This document shows positions 27,486-36,749 of a stretch of DNA of 64,000 bases, piece after piece. The first letter of the stretch is position 1. Each line of letters begins with the position of its first letter. The notes below the pieces were generated by a model, which saw nothing but the letters and a program-made list of their open reading frames with translations, was not told the DNA's origin and did no database searches. Location: NCBI GenBank assembly GCA_031296915.1, contig JAVDPC010000002.1:62001-126000 (forward strand). Direction: 5' to 3'. Made by a program: the position numbers and the translations under genes. The stretch comes from Cerasicoccus frondis (GTDB lineage Bacteria > Verrucomicrobiota > Verrucomicrobiia > Opitutales > Cerasicoccaceae).

Positions 27486-29327
27486 TTAATTCGACGAGGG
27501 ATCAGCCCAAAGTGATTCTAGGTTCCAGGTCACGCCGCCGAGTGGCGAGGGCTTGACGTTCTGCCAGCGGTCACGCACGCCGACGTAATCATTGGGCGTT
27601 ACCAGCATGATGAAAGGCTGCTGATCGGCGAGGATATCCTGCACTTCAAAGAAGATCTTCTGGCGGATTTCCGGCTCGGTCTGGCGCCCCAATTCAATCA
27701 TCAGCTCATCAACTTTCGCCTCCCATTCGGTCGCGGGCGTTGCTTGCTCCGGATTCCAGAAATGCATGCGACCGCCGCTCATTAGAATGTCCTTGGAGGC
27801 GTAAGGGTCCGGCGCCCCACCGCCCAGCCCGAGCATACAAGCATCGTAGTCAAAGGAGTCCGTGGTCTTGATAATAACCGTGTTGAAATCGATAAACTGC
27901 AGGTCCACTTCGATGCCAATCGCCGCCATGTTCTCTTTAAAGACGGTCGCCATTTCCGTGCGCAAATTATTGCCCTGGTTCGTCATCAGCCGGAACGCCA
28001 CGCGATTACCCTCGGCGTCATACAGATCGCTCCCACGGTATTCAAAGCCAGCTTCCCTGAGCAGAGCCCGCGCCTTTTCCGGATCATACGGAAAAGTCTT
28101 TATGTCGTTATTCTTCCAGAATTTTCGCTTCGGCGACACATAACCGTGCAGCGCGGTCGCCCGCCCCAGATAGACGCCCTTGATGATGCCTGGACGGTTC
28201 ACAGCTTGCGAAACCGCCTGGCGAAATAGCTTGTTGTTAAACCAGCCAAACTTCACCGGGTCGATAAACGGCTTGCCATCTTCACTTTTGCCAGGGTTGA
28301 GATTAAACCATACAAAGTTCGTACTGTTGGATGGGCCAAGGTCCTCGACCTTATAGCCCTGGCGTTTGCCGCCACGCTCGATCCACGTCACGTTATCAGC
28401 CGCAATGCTTTCGAAGTCAGTCAGTCCCTGAGCAAAGGCCACATTGCTGGCGCCTACGTCGGCCACAATTTTCGTGATAATGTGGTCGATGTAGGGCAAG
28501 CGTTCACCGTTGGGATTCACCTTCCAGTAGTTTGGATTGCGCTTGAGCACGATGCGCTCACCCGGGCGGTAGGCTTCGAGAATGAATGGTCCGCTGCCGA
28601 CAATTTTCCAAGGCTCGTTGATGGCAGTGTTGATGCTCCACTGATCAAGGAGCGATCCATCTTCGACAAACGGCTGCAGCGCATGCTTGGGCAATATCTC
28701 CATGCCGCCGCCAAAGAGCAGGAACGGCGCGTAAACCTCGGGCACGGTCAACTTCACCGTGTAATCGTCGATCTTTTCAGCCTTGGGCTCCTGTCCATTG
28801 ACCAATTGGAAAAACGCTGAGCGTGTGGGAAAGCGATAAACCGGACCTCCCGACTCAGGGTCGGTTTTGGGCGCGCCAGTGGCCTCATCGGTTTCCTTCG
28901 CGTAAATCGTATCCCAAGTGAAAACGACATCGTCCGCCGTCAACGGGTGACCATCGCTCCAAGTGACTCCCTTGCGCAGATGGAACGTGTATTCCAGATT
29001 GTCTTCGGAGATGTCCCATGACTTGGCTAACTCCGGAATGACTTCACCAGTAAACGGATCCAGACTGATCAAGCTCGATTGCATCCGATTGATGATCGCG
29101 GAAGATGACTGGTCTTCGCTAATAAGCGGGTTGAGCGTGGCAATGTCACCCGGAGTCGTCTCCACCAACAGCGCGCCATATTGCCCAATGGAGAAATTCT
29201 CCACCTTCGCCTCCTCGGGTATCGCAACCACCTCTATCGCTGGCTCGACTTGAACATCGGGGTCGCCACAGCCTGCCAGCAAAGCCAGCAGACCAAATAA
29301 ACCACTGATGAATCGTACCTTGTTCAA
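27486..29327 (-). CDS. ABC transporter substrate-binding lipoprotein, OppA-like
   Basis: A 613-residue periplasmic binding protein (SBP family 5). The N-terminus MNKVRFISGLFGLLALLAGC is a lipoprotein signal with lipobox LLAGC, so the mature protein is anchored at Cys20. The IPELAKSWDISEDNLEYTFHLRKGVTWSDGHPLTADDVVFTWD block is the family signature. It is the first gene of the binding protein-OppB-OppC operon and is divergent from the GH16 gene, 193 bp away. The position suggests uptake of oligosaccharides released by the GH16 enzyme or of peptides. Confidence 0.92.
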   Translation of the reverse strand: MNKVRFISGLFGLLALLAGCGDPDVQVEPAIEVVAIPEEAKVENFSIGQYGALLVETTPGDIATLNPLISEDQSSSAIINRMQSSLISLDPFTGEVIPELAKSWDISEDNLEYTFHLRKGVTWSDGHPLTADDVVFTWDTIYAKETDEATGAPKTDPESGGPVYRFPTRSAFFQLVNGQEPKAEKIDDYTVKLTVPEVYAPFLLFGGGMEILPKHALQPFVEDGSLLDQWSINTAINEPWKIVGSGPFILEAYRPGERIVLKRNPNYWKVNPNGERLPYIDHIITKIVADVGASNVAFAQGLTDFESIAADNVTWIERGGKRQGYKVEDLGPSNSTNFVWFNLNPGKSEDGKPFIDPVKFGWFNNKLFRQAVSQAVNRPGIIKGVYLGRATALHGYVSPKRKFWKNNDIKTFPYDPEKARALLREAGFEYRGSDLYDAEGNRVAFRLMTNQGNNLRTEMATVFKENMAAIGIEVDLQFIDFNTVIIKTTDSFDYDACMLGLGGGAPDPYASKDILMSGGRMHFWNPEQATPATEWEAKVDELMIELGRQTEPEIRQKIFFEVQDILADQQPFIMLVTPNDYVGVRDRWQNVKPSPLGGVTWNLESLWADPSSN

Positions 29328-29520
29328 CGTCGCCCAAAGAAACGACCCTTACGCATAAAGGCAAGTAAACGCTGCGAGTTTCATGAGCAAGCCGAAGGCC
29401 GCTGATTATGGTTTCAGAACGCCGGAGTGGCCAGAAACGAGCGTTTTTCGCATACTGACTCCCATCCCCTTACTCGTTGCGCTACGCGTCAACGAATCGT
29501 GCTAACCCCGTATAACATCT

Positions 29521-32139
29521 ATGTTTGCATCTACCCGTGATCTACTTCGCCGGGTGCCGTTGTGGCTCGGCTCGGCCAGTCTCGCGCTCAGCGCCGTCGC
29601 TGCCCCACCCGCCAACTACGAGCTCATCTTCGAAGACGAATTTACCGGCGCTTCGCTCGACACCTCCATCTGGCGCATCGATGAAGGCGCCCGCAAAGAC
29701 GCGATCAACGTCGCCGATTCGCTCGAAGTCGCCAACGGTCAACTGACCATCACCACCTGGACTGAGGACAACCAACCAGGCACGGCCAACGACGTCCACC
29801 ACACCGGCCTCATCACCACGAACAACGGCTTCCTGCATCCCTTCGGCTACTTCGAGGCCAGCATCCGCTTTGATCAGGGAGATACTGGCGCGTGGCACGC
29901 CTTCTGGCTGATGCCCGGCGGCAGCACCCCTATCTGGGGGACGCCCGACGCCGAAACGGGCGCCGAAATTGACATCATCGAATACCGCCACACGCGCAAA
30001 GCGACGCCCATCGATCTCACTGGCGACATGCACTGCGCCCTCCACTGGAACGGCTACTACGGCGGCCACCAAAAAACTGGTTCCGATCCCGACCCGCAAC
30101 CCCTCAGCGGCGCTTCGCTGATGGATGGCCAATTCCACACCTATGCCGTGCTCTGGACACCCACGAAGTACGAGTTTTATTTCGACGGGACGAAGGTTTG
30201 GGAAACGACCAACGGACTTTCCTTCGCCTACTCCAACATCATCCTGAGTTCCGAAGTAAAGAGCAACGTCAACTGGGCCGGCGTCACCCCCGAGGACGGC
30301 TATGGCGCGAAAGGCGCGAGCACGAACCCGAAGTTCACCGTCGAGTATGTGCGCGTTTATAATCTGAAAGACAGCGCCTCCGGACAGGCCGCCTTTAACA
30401 GCGACGCCATTCCCGGCACGCTCGAAGCCGAAAACTTTGACGTCGGCGGCAAAGGCGTTGCCTACTACGATAAGTCCGACAGCGGCCCAGGCACAGACAC
30501 TGCTTACCGCACTGGTGAAGATGTCGACATAGACAGCGACGCCTCCGCCAGCAACGGCTACTACATTTCTGAGCCCAACGTCAACGAGTGGCTCGAATAC
30601 ACCATCTCCACAACGCAACCCGGTTACTACAGCGCCTCGGTCGACATCGCACGTGTGCAGGACACCAGCGACAGCGCCGACAACGGCATGATGCTCTTTT
30701 ACGCCAACGGCGAGGAACTCGGCCTCAATCGCACTGATGACACTGGCGGCTGGACAAGCTTTGCAACGCAAAGCATCCCGTCGTATCTCTACCTGCAAAG
30801 TGGCGACACCTTCACCGTGCGCTTCGAAAACAACCGCGACATCAATTTCGACGCCATTCACTTCGACTACCTCGGCACCAAGGCCGACGCCCGCGAAGGT
30901 GAATCCGCCACGCTCAGCGGCCCCACCATCATCGGCTCCGACCTCTGCTCAGGCAACCAGTTCATTTCAGGCTTCGGGTCGACCAGCACGGTCCACACCG
31001 CGCAGTTTGACAACGTAGATGGCTTCGATGACGGCGGCGAGGTCACCATGACGCTCCGCTACAGCTGGTACAACACCAACGTCAACAAAACCACCGGCGT
31101 GAAGGTGAAGGTCAACGGAGTCTACGTGCAAGACAACGGCAGCGATCTGCTCATCCCCTTCGCCAACACTGGGAGTTGGAATCATTGGCAGAACATTACG
31201 GTCACGCTGCCAGGCATGCTCGCTGGCGCCAACAACACCGTGATCCTTGAATCCAACGCCATCAGCAACCAAAGCATCCGCGTTGACTCGGTGATCTTCA
31301 GCCGCGACGAAGCGCTGCCCCCCACCGGCGGCCAAACAACCACCATCGAAGCGGAAGACCCGGCCAACATCATGCTCGGAGCCACGGGCAACGAAGCCTA
31401 CGTCGCCACTCACGCCAATGCCTCCGGCGGAGCCTACGTCAACGGCCTCAACAAGTCCAATGCCGGCGTCGAATTCCCCAACGTCGCTGCGGGCAGCGGC
31501 CAAGCCACGGTCACCATCTACTACGCCAACGGTTCTGGCGCCACGACGAACAAAGCGCTCGAAGTCAATGGCGTCTCGCAAGACGTGACCTTCCCGGTCA
31601 CCTCTTCGTGGACGGATTTCACCGGCTCAGTCCAAGCCACCGTCACCCTCACGGGTAACGACGACATCAAAATCTATCGCAAGCACAACGATGGGACGGA
31701 CGGCGCAGCCCTGCGCCTGGACACCATCGTCATTGAAACTGCGGCCACAGCCACCATCGATGAATACACCGAAGCCGAGGGCCTGGAATTCGGGCAAGCG
31801 ATCCAAGGTACACACGCCAGCGCCTCCAACGGCGCCTACGTGGATCGCTTCAACAAGTCCGCCTCCGGCATCGAGTGGACCGTCACCGCGCCCACCGACA
31901 TGCAAGCCACGCTGACCATCGGCTACGCCAATGGCTCCGGCGCGGACTCGCTGAAGATGCTCAACGTCAATGGAACAGACACGCTGTTGACCTTCCCCAT
32001 AACAAGCGGCTGGAACGACTACACCGGCGTCTTCCAAATAACCGTCGACCTTCAAGCGGGCAGCAACTCCATTAAGCTCTGGCGCGACGGCGCAGGCATC
32101 GACTCACTGCGCGTTGACTGGCTCTCCCTGGCGAACTAG
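29521..32139 (+). CDS. Exported GH16 endoglucanase-like enzyme with CBM modules
   Basis: An 872-residue exported enzyme with signal peptide (VPLWLGSASLALSAVAA). Residues about 30-285 form a GH16 catalytic domain: IFEDEFTGASLDTSIW, FGYFEASIRFDQGDTGAWHAFWLMP and the active-site motif EIDIIE (E149, D151, E154). After it come a CBM6-like domain (about 295-465, GTLEAENFDVGG...), a beta-sandwich of unknown type (465-605), and two related CBM6/35-like modules (about 610-740 and 745-872), both with IEAEDPANIMLG/TEAEGLEFGQAI starts and GYANGSGA-type repeats. GH16 enzymes of this kind act on beta-1,3/1,4-glucans, agarans or carrageenans; the exact substrate is not clear. Confidence 0.88.
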   Translation: MFASTRDLLRRVPLWLGSASLALSAVAAPPANYELIFEDEFTGASLDTSIWRIDEGARKDAINVADSLEVANGQLTITTWTEDNQPGTANDVHHTGLITTNNGFLHPFGYFEASIRFDQGDTGAWHAFWLMPGGSTPIWGTPDAETGAEIDIIEYRHTRKATPIDLTGDMHCALHWNGYYGGHQKTGSDPDPQPLSGASLMDGQFHTYAVLWTPTKYEFYFDGTKVWETTNGLSFAYSNIILSSEVKSNVNWAGVTPEDGYGAKGASTNPKFTVEYVRVYNLKDSASGQAAFNSDAIPGTLEAENFDVGGKGVAYYDKSDSGPGTDTAYRTGEDVDIDSDASASNGYYISEPNVNEWLEYTISTTQPGYYSASVDIARVQDTSDSADNGMMLFYANGEELGLNRTDDTGGWTSFATQSIPSYLYLQSGDTFTVRFENNRDINFDAIHFDYLGTKADAREGESATLSGPTIIGSDLCSGNQFISGFGSTSTVHTAQFDNVDGFDDGGEVTMTLRYSWYNTNVNKTTGVKVKVNGVYVQDNGSDLLIPFANTGSWNHWQNITVTLPGMLAGANNTVILESNAISNQSIRVDSVIFSRDEALPPTGGQTTTIEAEDPANIMLGATGNEAYVATHANASGGAYVNGLNKSNAGVEFPNVAAGSGQATVTIYYANGSGATTNKALEVNGVSQDVTFPVTSSWTDFTGSVQATVTLTGNDDIKIYRKHNDGTDGAALRLDTIVIETAATATIDEYTEAEGLEFGQAIQGTHASASNGAYVDRFNKSASGIEWTVTAPTDMQATLTIGYANGSGADSLKMLNVNGTDTLLTFPITSGWNDYTGVFQITVDLQAGSNSIKLWRDGAGIDSLRVDWLSLAN
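30759..30773. repeat. CTTTGC-NNN-GCAAAG palindrome, copy 4 (coding)
   Basis: CTTTGC AAC GCAAAG in the CBM6 part of the GH16 gene, where it encodes part of TSFATQSIP. The flanking bases extend the stem to 7 bp. Confidence 0.5.
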
Positions 32140-32177
32140 CAACAGCATTTTTATCCCCCGGATAAACATCAAAGGGA

Positions 32178-32207
32178 CGCGGCAGCTTCGGCTGCCGCGC
32201 TTTTTTT
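32178..32207 (+). terminator. Terminator of the GH16 gene
   Basis: A 9-bp perfect stem (CGCGGCAGC / GCTGCCGCG) with a stable TTCG tetraloop and a run of seven T residues after it (32201-32207), 39 bp past the stop codon. Confidence 0.92.
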
Positions 32208-32295
32208 GAGTGCCAATCCGCCCCGCCAACGTGTAGTCGATTAACAGAACTTCAGTGCTTGTCATGGAACGCCATTGAAGTTGTTTTATCAGCTT

Positions 32296-35200
32296 ATGGT
32301 TGTAAAACTGAAGACACTCAACGGCTCATACTTTTACAAACGTTTAAAAAAGCTCAGCAAAAGCGACGACGAGGTGAATCAGCTCCTGGTGATCGTTACC
32401 GAAGTCACGAAGAATGCAGCCTACCTCAGCGAAAAGGTCGTTGAGCACATGCCGCTCTACACCAACCACAGCGAGCCTCATTTCCTCAATGTGCTCTACT
32501 GGATGGAGCAGCTCCTCTCCGAAGACACCCGCAGCAAACTCTCCCCGCTGGAGTGCGCGCTGTGCATCCTCGCCGCCTACCTGCACGACCTCGGCATGTG
32601 CCTGCCGCCAGAGGAAAAAACCAAAATTTACTCCACTCAGGAAACCAAGGAACGCCTGCACTACGAACAGCTCAAGGCGACCTTCGTCGAAGAGCGCCGT
32701 CTGGCCGAGCGCTACGCCAAGTCGGATGACCCCGCCCAGCAGGAGCACGCCCGGTTGATCGAGGCGTTCCTCCTCTCAGAATACATTCGCCGCACCCATG
32801 CGACGGACAAGCCCCTCTCGCGCAAACGGCTAACCCGCCACCTAGAGGAACTCAAGAACGCCGCGAACATCCAGGCCTTCCGGTATCGAGAGGAAGATTT
32901 TGAAGAGCCGCTCCTCAATATCCTGATTAGCCATAACCAAAACGTTGACTGGCTAACGAAGCAATATGCGCCGAACAAACGTCTGGAAGAATCCGACATC
33001 CTGCTCACGCTGGATGGTGAGCAAGCAAACCTCATTCTGCCGGGTTTATTGCTGCGACTCGCAGACATCATCGACTTTGATCGTTCTCGCACGCCACGCA
33101 TCTATTTTCGGAACCTTGGCCTGGATGGCTTACAACGCGCACCGGGAGCATCAGTCAGCCGAGCCGAATGGGAAAAGCATTTAGCCATCAGCAGCATTGA
33201 TTTTAAGCTCGCCAGCCAATCCAAGTACAACCTCGTCACGTTGACTTACCATGCGAACGCCTGCCCCAGCCCTATTGTCGAGAAAGGCATTCGCGAATTC
33301 ATCGAACTCATCCGACAGGAATCCGCTGCGGTTGAAACAGAATGGCGCGCCATGCTCCAAGCGCTCTCAGACCATCAAAAGCGTTACGAGCATCAGTTCC
33401 CAGCCAAAGTGGAGCCTATCATCAAGGCCGCGAAACAAGGCGGCGCCCCTTGCTACTACTACGAGAACATCGAGTTCAAGCTCGACCAGGAGGAAATCAT
33501 GCGCCTGCTCATGGGCGTCAACCTCTACACCGATCCATCGCTGTGCATTCGCGAACTGCTCCAAAATGCCCTCGACGCGATCCAAATGCGCGTCCGGCGC
33601 CTGGAGTATCAAGCAAAGGCCAAGGATCAGGCAAGGCTCTCATCGATTGAACCAACCGATGGCTATCTAGAAAAGCCGCACGTAACCCTGAACTATGGCG
33701 AACAGGACGGACAGGAATACATCACCGTCACAGACAATGGCTGCGGCATGACCAAGGATCAGATCATACGCTACTTCACCAATATTGGCAAAAGCTATTA
33801 CCAGTCATCCGAGTTCAAAAGTGAGGCCAGCGCCTTCCGCAAAGAGGGCATCCTGACCACGCCCATCTCTCAATTCGGCATCGGCATCCTGTCCTGCTTC
33901 ATGCTGGCGGACCGCATCGAGGTCCGCACCTGCCCCGGCAAAGCCGACTCAGCCCCCAACCAACCCCGCTCTGCCTACGACTTCACCGTGTCCGGCCCCG
34001 GCAGCCTCTTCTGGATGCGCGCCGGCACCCGTGATAAGCAGGGCACCGAGATTACTTTGTGGTTGAAATCCACGGTCAAGCTGGCTGAAGCGGATACAGA
34101 GGAGCGTTTGAAGGCGCTCAGGCATGAGTTTGGGTATCAGGAGCGAGGCTATAATGATAAGGAAGACCTACCTGCCTACCTGCAGAGTGGCGAATCAGAG
34201 CGACGCGAATCCATGCTGGTCGACCCTGCGTTCATTACGGCGCGCTACCTGGTCTGGCCCATCTGTCCAATCCAAGTCAAAGATGACCGCGAAGCAGATG
34301 AGCTGTTCATCATTGATGATCGATTTCACTGGGATAAGCTCAACCCCATCGACCCACAGGGTCTCATCGAAGCAGCAAAGAAATTCAACCAACAGCCAGA
34401 GGAAATCGGCACAGTTCACTGGCGCTGTTGGGACTGGGTGGACACGGAGGCCACCGGCAGCCGCATTCGCTTGGCCTTCCCCAGTAATCGCCCCAAGCCT
34501 GAGCCTAAAGAGAAAAGCGGTCTCCCCCAAGAGCCAAACCTAAGCCCCGAAGAGCTGGAGAATGAGCCGGACAAGCTGCCGCTCTGGATCATTCAGCATT
34601 TGGTGAAAGGCAAAGCAACAGACCAATGTCTGTCAAATGGTATCTTCGTTGCCGATACAGAATCCATCGAAGATGACCTCCCCGCTTCCAGCCATCTTGG
34701 CTCCATTCTGTGGGTGGACTTACGTGGAGCGTGTGCACCCGAGCTCTCCCCCGACCGTAATCAGATGCTAAAGCCCTGGTCCTCTCCACAGGCGTATGAC
34801 GAAGCCATCCAGCAGTTGTTCTCTCGTTGGCTGAGTGATGCATTCAATTTGGCTAGCAGTCAGGCATCATTGGCCAATTTTCTTTCCCTAACCAACCGCA
34901 GCGCCGCCCTATACCTCCCACGGGCATGGTTTGATCCATCCATATCAGCAACCGTCAACGAATGGGGCCCCCGTTTGAATGAAAATCTAAGCGACCTAAC
35001 ACTGATTTTCGTCAACGACACACTTAACATTGAGATTTCGTCTCGAGACCGAGACCCAGCCCGAGCCCGAGGCCGAGACCTAACCCTAGCCCTAGCCCTA
35101 GCCCTAGCCCTAGACCGAGACCGAGACCTAGACCAAAACCTAGCCCTAGCCCTAGACCTAGACCGAGCCCAAAACCCAGCCCTAGACCGAGCCCTAGACC

Positions 35201-35883
35201 GAGCCCTAGACCGAGCCCTAGACCGAGCCCTAGACCGAGCCCTTCAGTTCGGAGACTACGGAAATCACCCGATGGGTTCGATGCTCAACGAAGCTTTTTT
35301 CCCCTCACTGAAGCAGAGCTGGCCGCTGCTCGCATTGAGTGCATTAGATGGGGAGGCCCACTGGGGATACCTGAAAGCCCCTGCCCACATCCTTTTCCAG
35401 AAAGAGGCATGGAACGAATTTCAAGTCAGCAAGCACTCTACTGGCTTGGAAACCAAACTCGAACCAATCGCTCAAAACCGGTATGATTGGATCTTCCCCC
35501 TAACCGTCATCCCCTTGGGTGCGCTTCGCTCCATCGCCTTATCCCACAATAAGTACCGCTGGCTCCGCGCCATGCTGACGCTGCCGTTCCTCTATCTCAA
35601 TGGGCAATTGTTCCAAGAATCGCTGTCCAGACTGAAAGAGAAAATCCCCCTCCACCAGATCCACGCCCTGTTCCCAGAAGAATCTCTCTGGACCAAAGCT
35701 TTCGACGACTGGACTGATGAAGACATGAACCAGCGCTGTAAGTCCATTCTCTGGGATATGGATGAGGCGAGACTCTACTTTGCCCAAGGCGTGCAGCCAA
35801 AGTATCAGATGAAAACCATCGGCACGCCGGAGGAGGAATACTTCACCGAGATAGAGCGCAAGCAGGACAAAAAGGACGATTGA
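32296..35883 (+). CDS. HD-domain plus Hsp90-like (GHKL) ATPase protein with a repeat-encoded linker
   Basis: A 1195-residue cytoplasmic protein. ATG 32296 is preferred; an in-frame TTG lies 21 bp upstream. Residues about 50-300 look like an HD-type hydrolase: NHSEPHFLNVLYW, LAAYLHDLGM (H97-D98) and RLADIIDFDRSR. Residues about 390-560 form an Hsp90-type ATPase: IRELLQNALDAIQ (E420, N424), VTDNGCGM (D480) and QFGIGILSCF (F527-I531). The rest has no known domain, except residues about 917-982, a low-complexity run of (L/R/P/Q)-(A/D/N) dipeptides from a hexanucleotide array. HD and Hsp90-like ATPases together suggest a stress or anti-phage conflict protein, but this is inference. It stands alone between a terminator and a repeat element. 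Confidence 0.7.
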   Translation: MVVKLKTLNGSYFYKRLKKLSKSDDEVNQLLVIVTEVTKNAAYLSEKVVEHMPLYTNHSEPHFLNVLYWMEQLLSEDTRSKLSPLECALCILAAYLHDLGMCLPPEEKTKIYSTQETKERLHYEQLKATFVEERRLAERYAKSDDPAQQEHARLIEAFLLSEYIRRTHATDKPLSRKRLTRHLEELKNAANIQAFRYREEDFEEPLLNILISHNQNVDWLTKQYAPNKRLEESDILLTLDGEQANLILPGLLLRLADIIDFDRSRTPRIYFRNLGLDGLQRAPGASVSRAEWEKHLAISSIDFKLASQSKYNLVTLTYHANACPSPIVEKGIREFIELIRQESAAVETEWRAMLQALSDHQKRYEHQFPAKVEPIIKAAKQGGAPCYYYENIEFKLDQEEIMRLLMGVNLYTDPSLCIRELLQNALDAIQMRVRRLEYQAKAKDQARLSSIEPTDGYLEKPHVTLNYGEQDGQEYITVTDNGCGMTKDQIIRYFTNIGKSYYQSSEFKSEASAFRKEGILTTPISQFGIGILSCFMLADRIEVRTCPGKADSAPNQPRSAYDFTVSGPGSLFWMRAGTRDKQGTEITLWLKSTVKLAEADTEERLKALRHEFGYQERGYNDKEDLPAYLQSGESERRESMLVDPAFITARYLVWPICPIQVKDDREADELFIIDDRFHWDKLNPIDPQGLIEAAKKFNQQPEEIGTVHWRCWDWVDTEATGSRIRLAFPSNRPKPEPKEKSGLPQEPNLSPEELENEPDKLPLWIIQHLVKGKATDQCLSNGIFVADTESIEDDLPASSHLGSILWVDLRGACAPELSPDRNQMLKPWSSPQAYDEAIQQLFSRWLSDAFNLASSQASLANFLSLTNRSAALYLPRAWFDPSISATVNEWGPRLNENLSDLTLIFVNDTLNIEISSRDRDPARARGRDLTLALALALALDRDRDLDQNLALALDLDRAQNPALDRALDRALDRALDRALDRALQFGDYGNHPMGSMLNEAFFPSLKQSWPLLALSALDGEAHWGYLKAPAHILFQKEAWNEFQVSKHSTGLETKLEPIAQNRYDWIFPLTVIPLGALRSIALSHNKYRWLRAMLTLPFLYLNGQLFQESLSRLKEKIPLHQIHALFPEESLWTKAFDDWTDEDMNQRCKSILWDMDEARLYFAQGVQPKYQMKTIGTPEEEYFTEIERKQDKKDD
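35044..35241 (+). repeat. In-frame hexanucleotide tandem array (about 33 units)
   Basis: 198 bp of degenerate C(T/G)AG(A/C)C hexamers, with some CCAGCC, CTAACC and CAAAAC units. The last third is a regular 12-bp alternation (CTAGAC-CGAGCC, five times or more), giving DRAL repeats in the protein. Each hexamer encodes two residues, so gain or loss of units keeps the reading frame. It lies in the Hsp90/HD gene. Confidence 0.9.
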
Positions 35884-35904
35884 GTTCCTCTCGTGGACTT
35901 AGGC

Positions 35905-35985
35905 TGTGTTCGAAAATGCAAAAAAGCTATTTCAACAGGTGGAGCCCGGTTCCCTACCGGGCTCCACCTATTAGAACTGACTCTG
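35905..35985. repeat. MITE-like element, copy B (partial)
   Basis: The 29 bp at 35907-35935 match 9654-9682 of copy A, followed by a matching GGTGGAGCCCGGT block with one 2-bp difference. Here the central part folds into a 13-bp hairpin (35938-35950 with 35956-35968), also able to work as a terminator. The right end is less well kept (TTAGAAC instead of TTCGAACA), so this copy looks shorter and decayed. Confidence 0.65.
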
Positions 35986-36081
35986 GTGGCGCAATCCACT
36001 GCTTTATTCTGACCGGAAACACAGGTGGATTGTAGTCCGAAGCGCAGAAGGGTTGTGACCAAACCCAGTAGTGGATTGAGG

Positions 36082-36170
36082 GGAAGCGACGGCGATGCTT
36101 CCAATAAGTGTCGGCGACACTTCGACGGAGAGTCGGCGACGCTTCGATTAACAGTCGCCAATGCTTAGTC
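36082..36170. repeat. Tandem 22-bp imperfect repeats with small hairpins
   Basis: Four degenerate units of about 22 bp based on AGTCGGCGACGCTTCGA: at about 36082, 36106, 36128 and 36151. Hairpins are visible, for example AAGTGTCG-G-CGACACTT (36106-36122) and GGAAGC...GCTTCC (36082-36102). The units follow an inverted repeat CAATCCACT (35992-36000) / AGTGGATTG (36070-36078). The whole 35884-36750 stretch carries these repeats and a broken small ORF but no intact gene. Confidence 0.55.
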
Positions 36171-36326
36171 GGCCCAGGCCATATAACCAATGCGAGCTTC
36201 TGCACTACAGAACGCACGCTCCGGGTAAACATTGGAGCCAGATTTCATGTAAAGAATCATGTCAGATAATGCCGGGTCGGGCAAACGAAAATCAGCAAAA
36301 AGACGGAATAAACTACGGCTACAGCG

Positions 36327-36598
36327 TTAAGGCAGCTTCAGTTTCACCGAACATATTTTGCCCGCCTCGATGGTGACCAACTCGACGGCAAAGGCAGCCG
36401 CGTCGGCATCGATGGCCATGGCAGTCGTCACATACCGAATCCACGCCTTGGAAACGCCAAAGAGCTGAGCGGGCGCCCCCCCCCCCCCCCCAGAATAGCA
36501 AGAATCCACGCCACAATTATATTCTCCTGCTTTTGGGCTGCCAGGGGGTAAAAGACCGCTGCGCCAATTCCCAATATGGCGGAGAATGCACATAGCAT
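36327..36598 (-). pseudogene. Small membrane-protein ORF interrupted at a C16 homopolymer
   Basis: The frame from ATG 36598 encodes MLCAFSAILGIGAAVFYPLA and IIVAWILAIL (two hydrophobic segments), then runs into a tract of 16 C (G on this strand) at 36476-36491. After the tract the natural continuation (APAQLFGVSKAWIRYVTTAM... ending AGKICSVKLKLP and TAA) is in another frame. With 17 G instead of 16, or 14, the two halves would join into one protein of about 90 residues. So it is either a phase-variable gene in its OFF state, a decayed gene, or an error in the homopolymer count. No similar protein is known to me. Confidence 0.5.
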
Positions 36599-36749
36599 TA
36601 GGCCAAAAAACTTTTGCTGCGGTTTCGATTACTTAATCCAGATTTAAATCAAGGATATTTAACCACTAATATTTACAGCATGCATTGCTTGGAATACGCC
36701 ATTTGCGAGGTAAGGTTCACTTACCTGTCTTAACCACACTCACGCTACT

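Noticed and set aside
29542..30861. 439-codon minus-strand open frame opposite the GH16 gene
   Set aside because: Antisense to the GH16 enzyme with a complete catalytic motif and signal peptide; no motifs of its own.
35044..35241. Telomere-like CCCTAG repeats
   Set aside because: The units are part of an intact reading frame in a bacterial gene; the similarity to telomeric CCCTAA is superficial.
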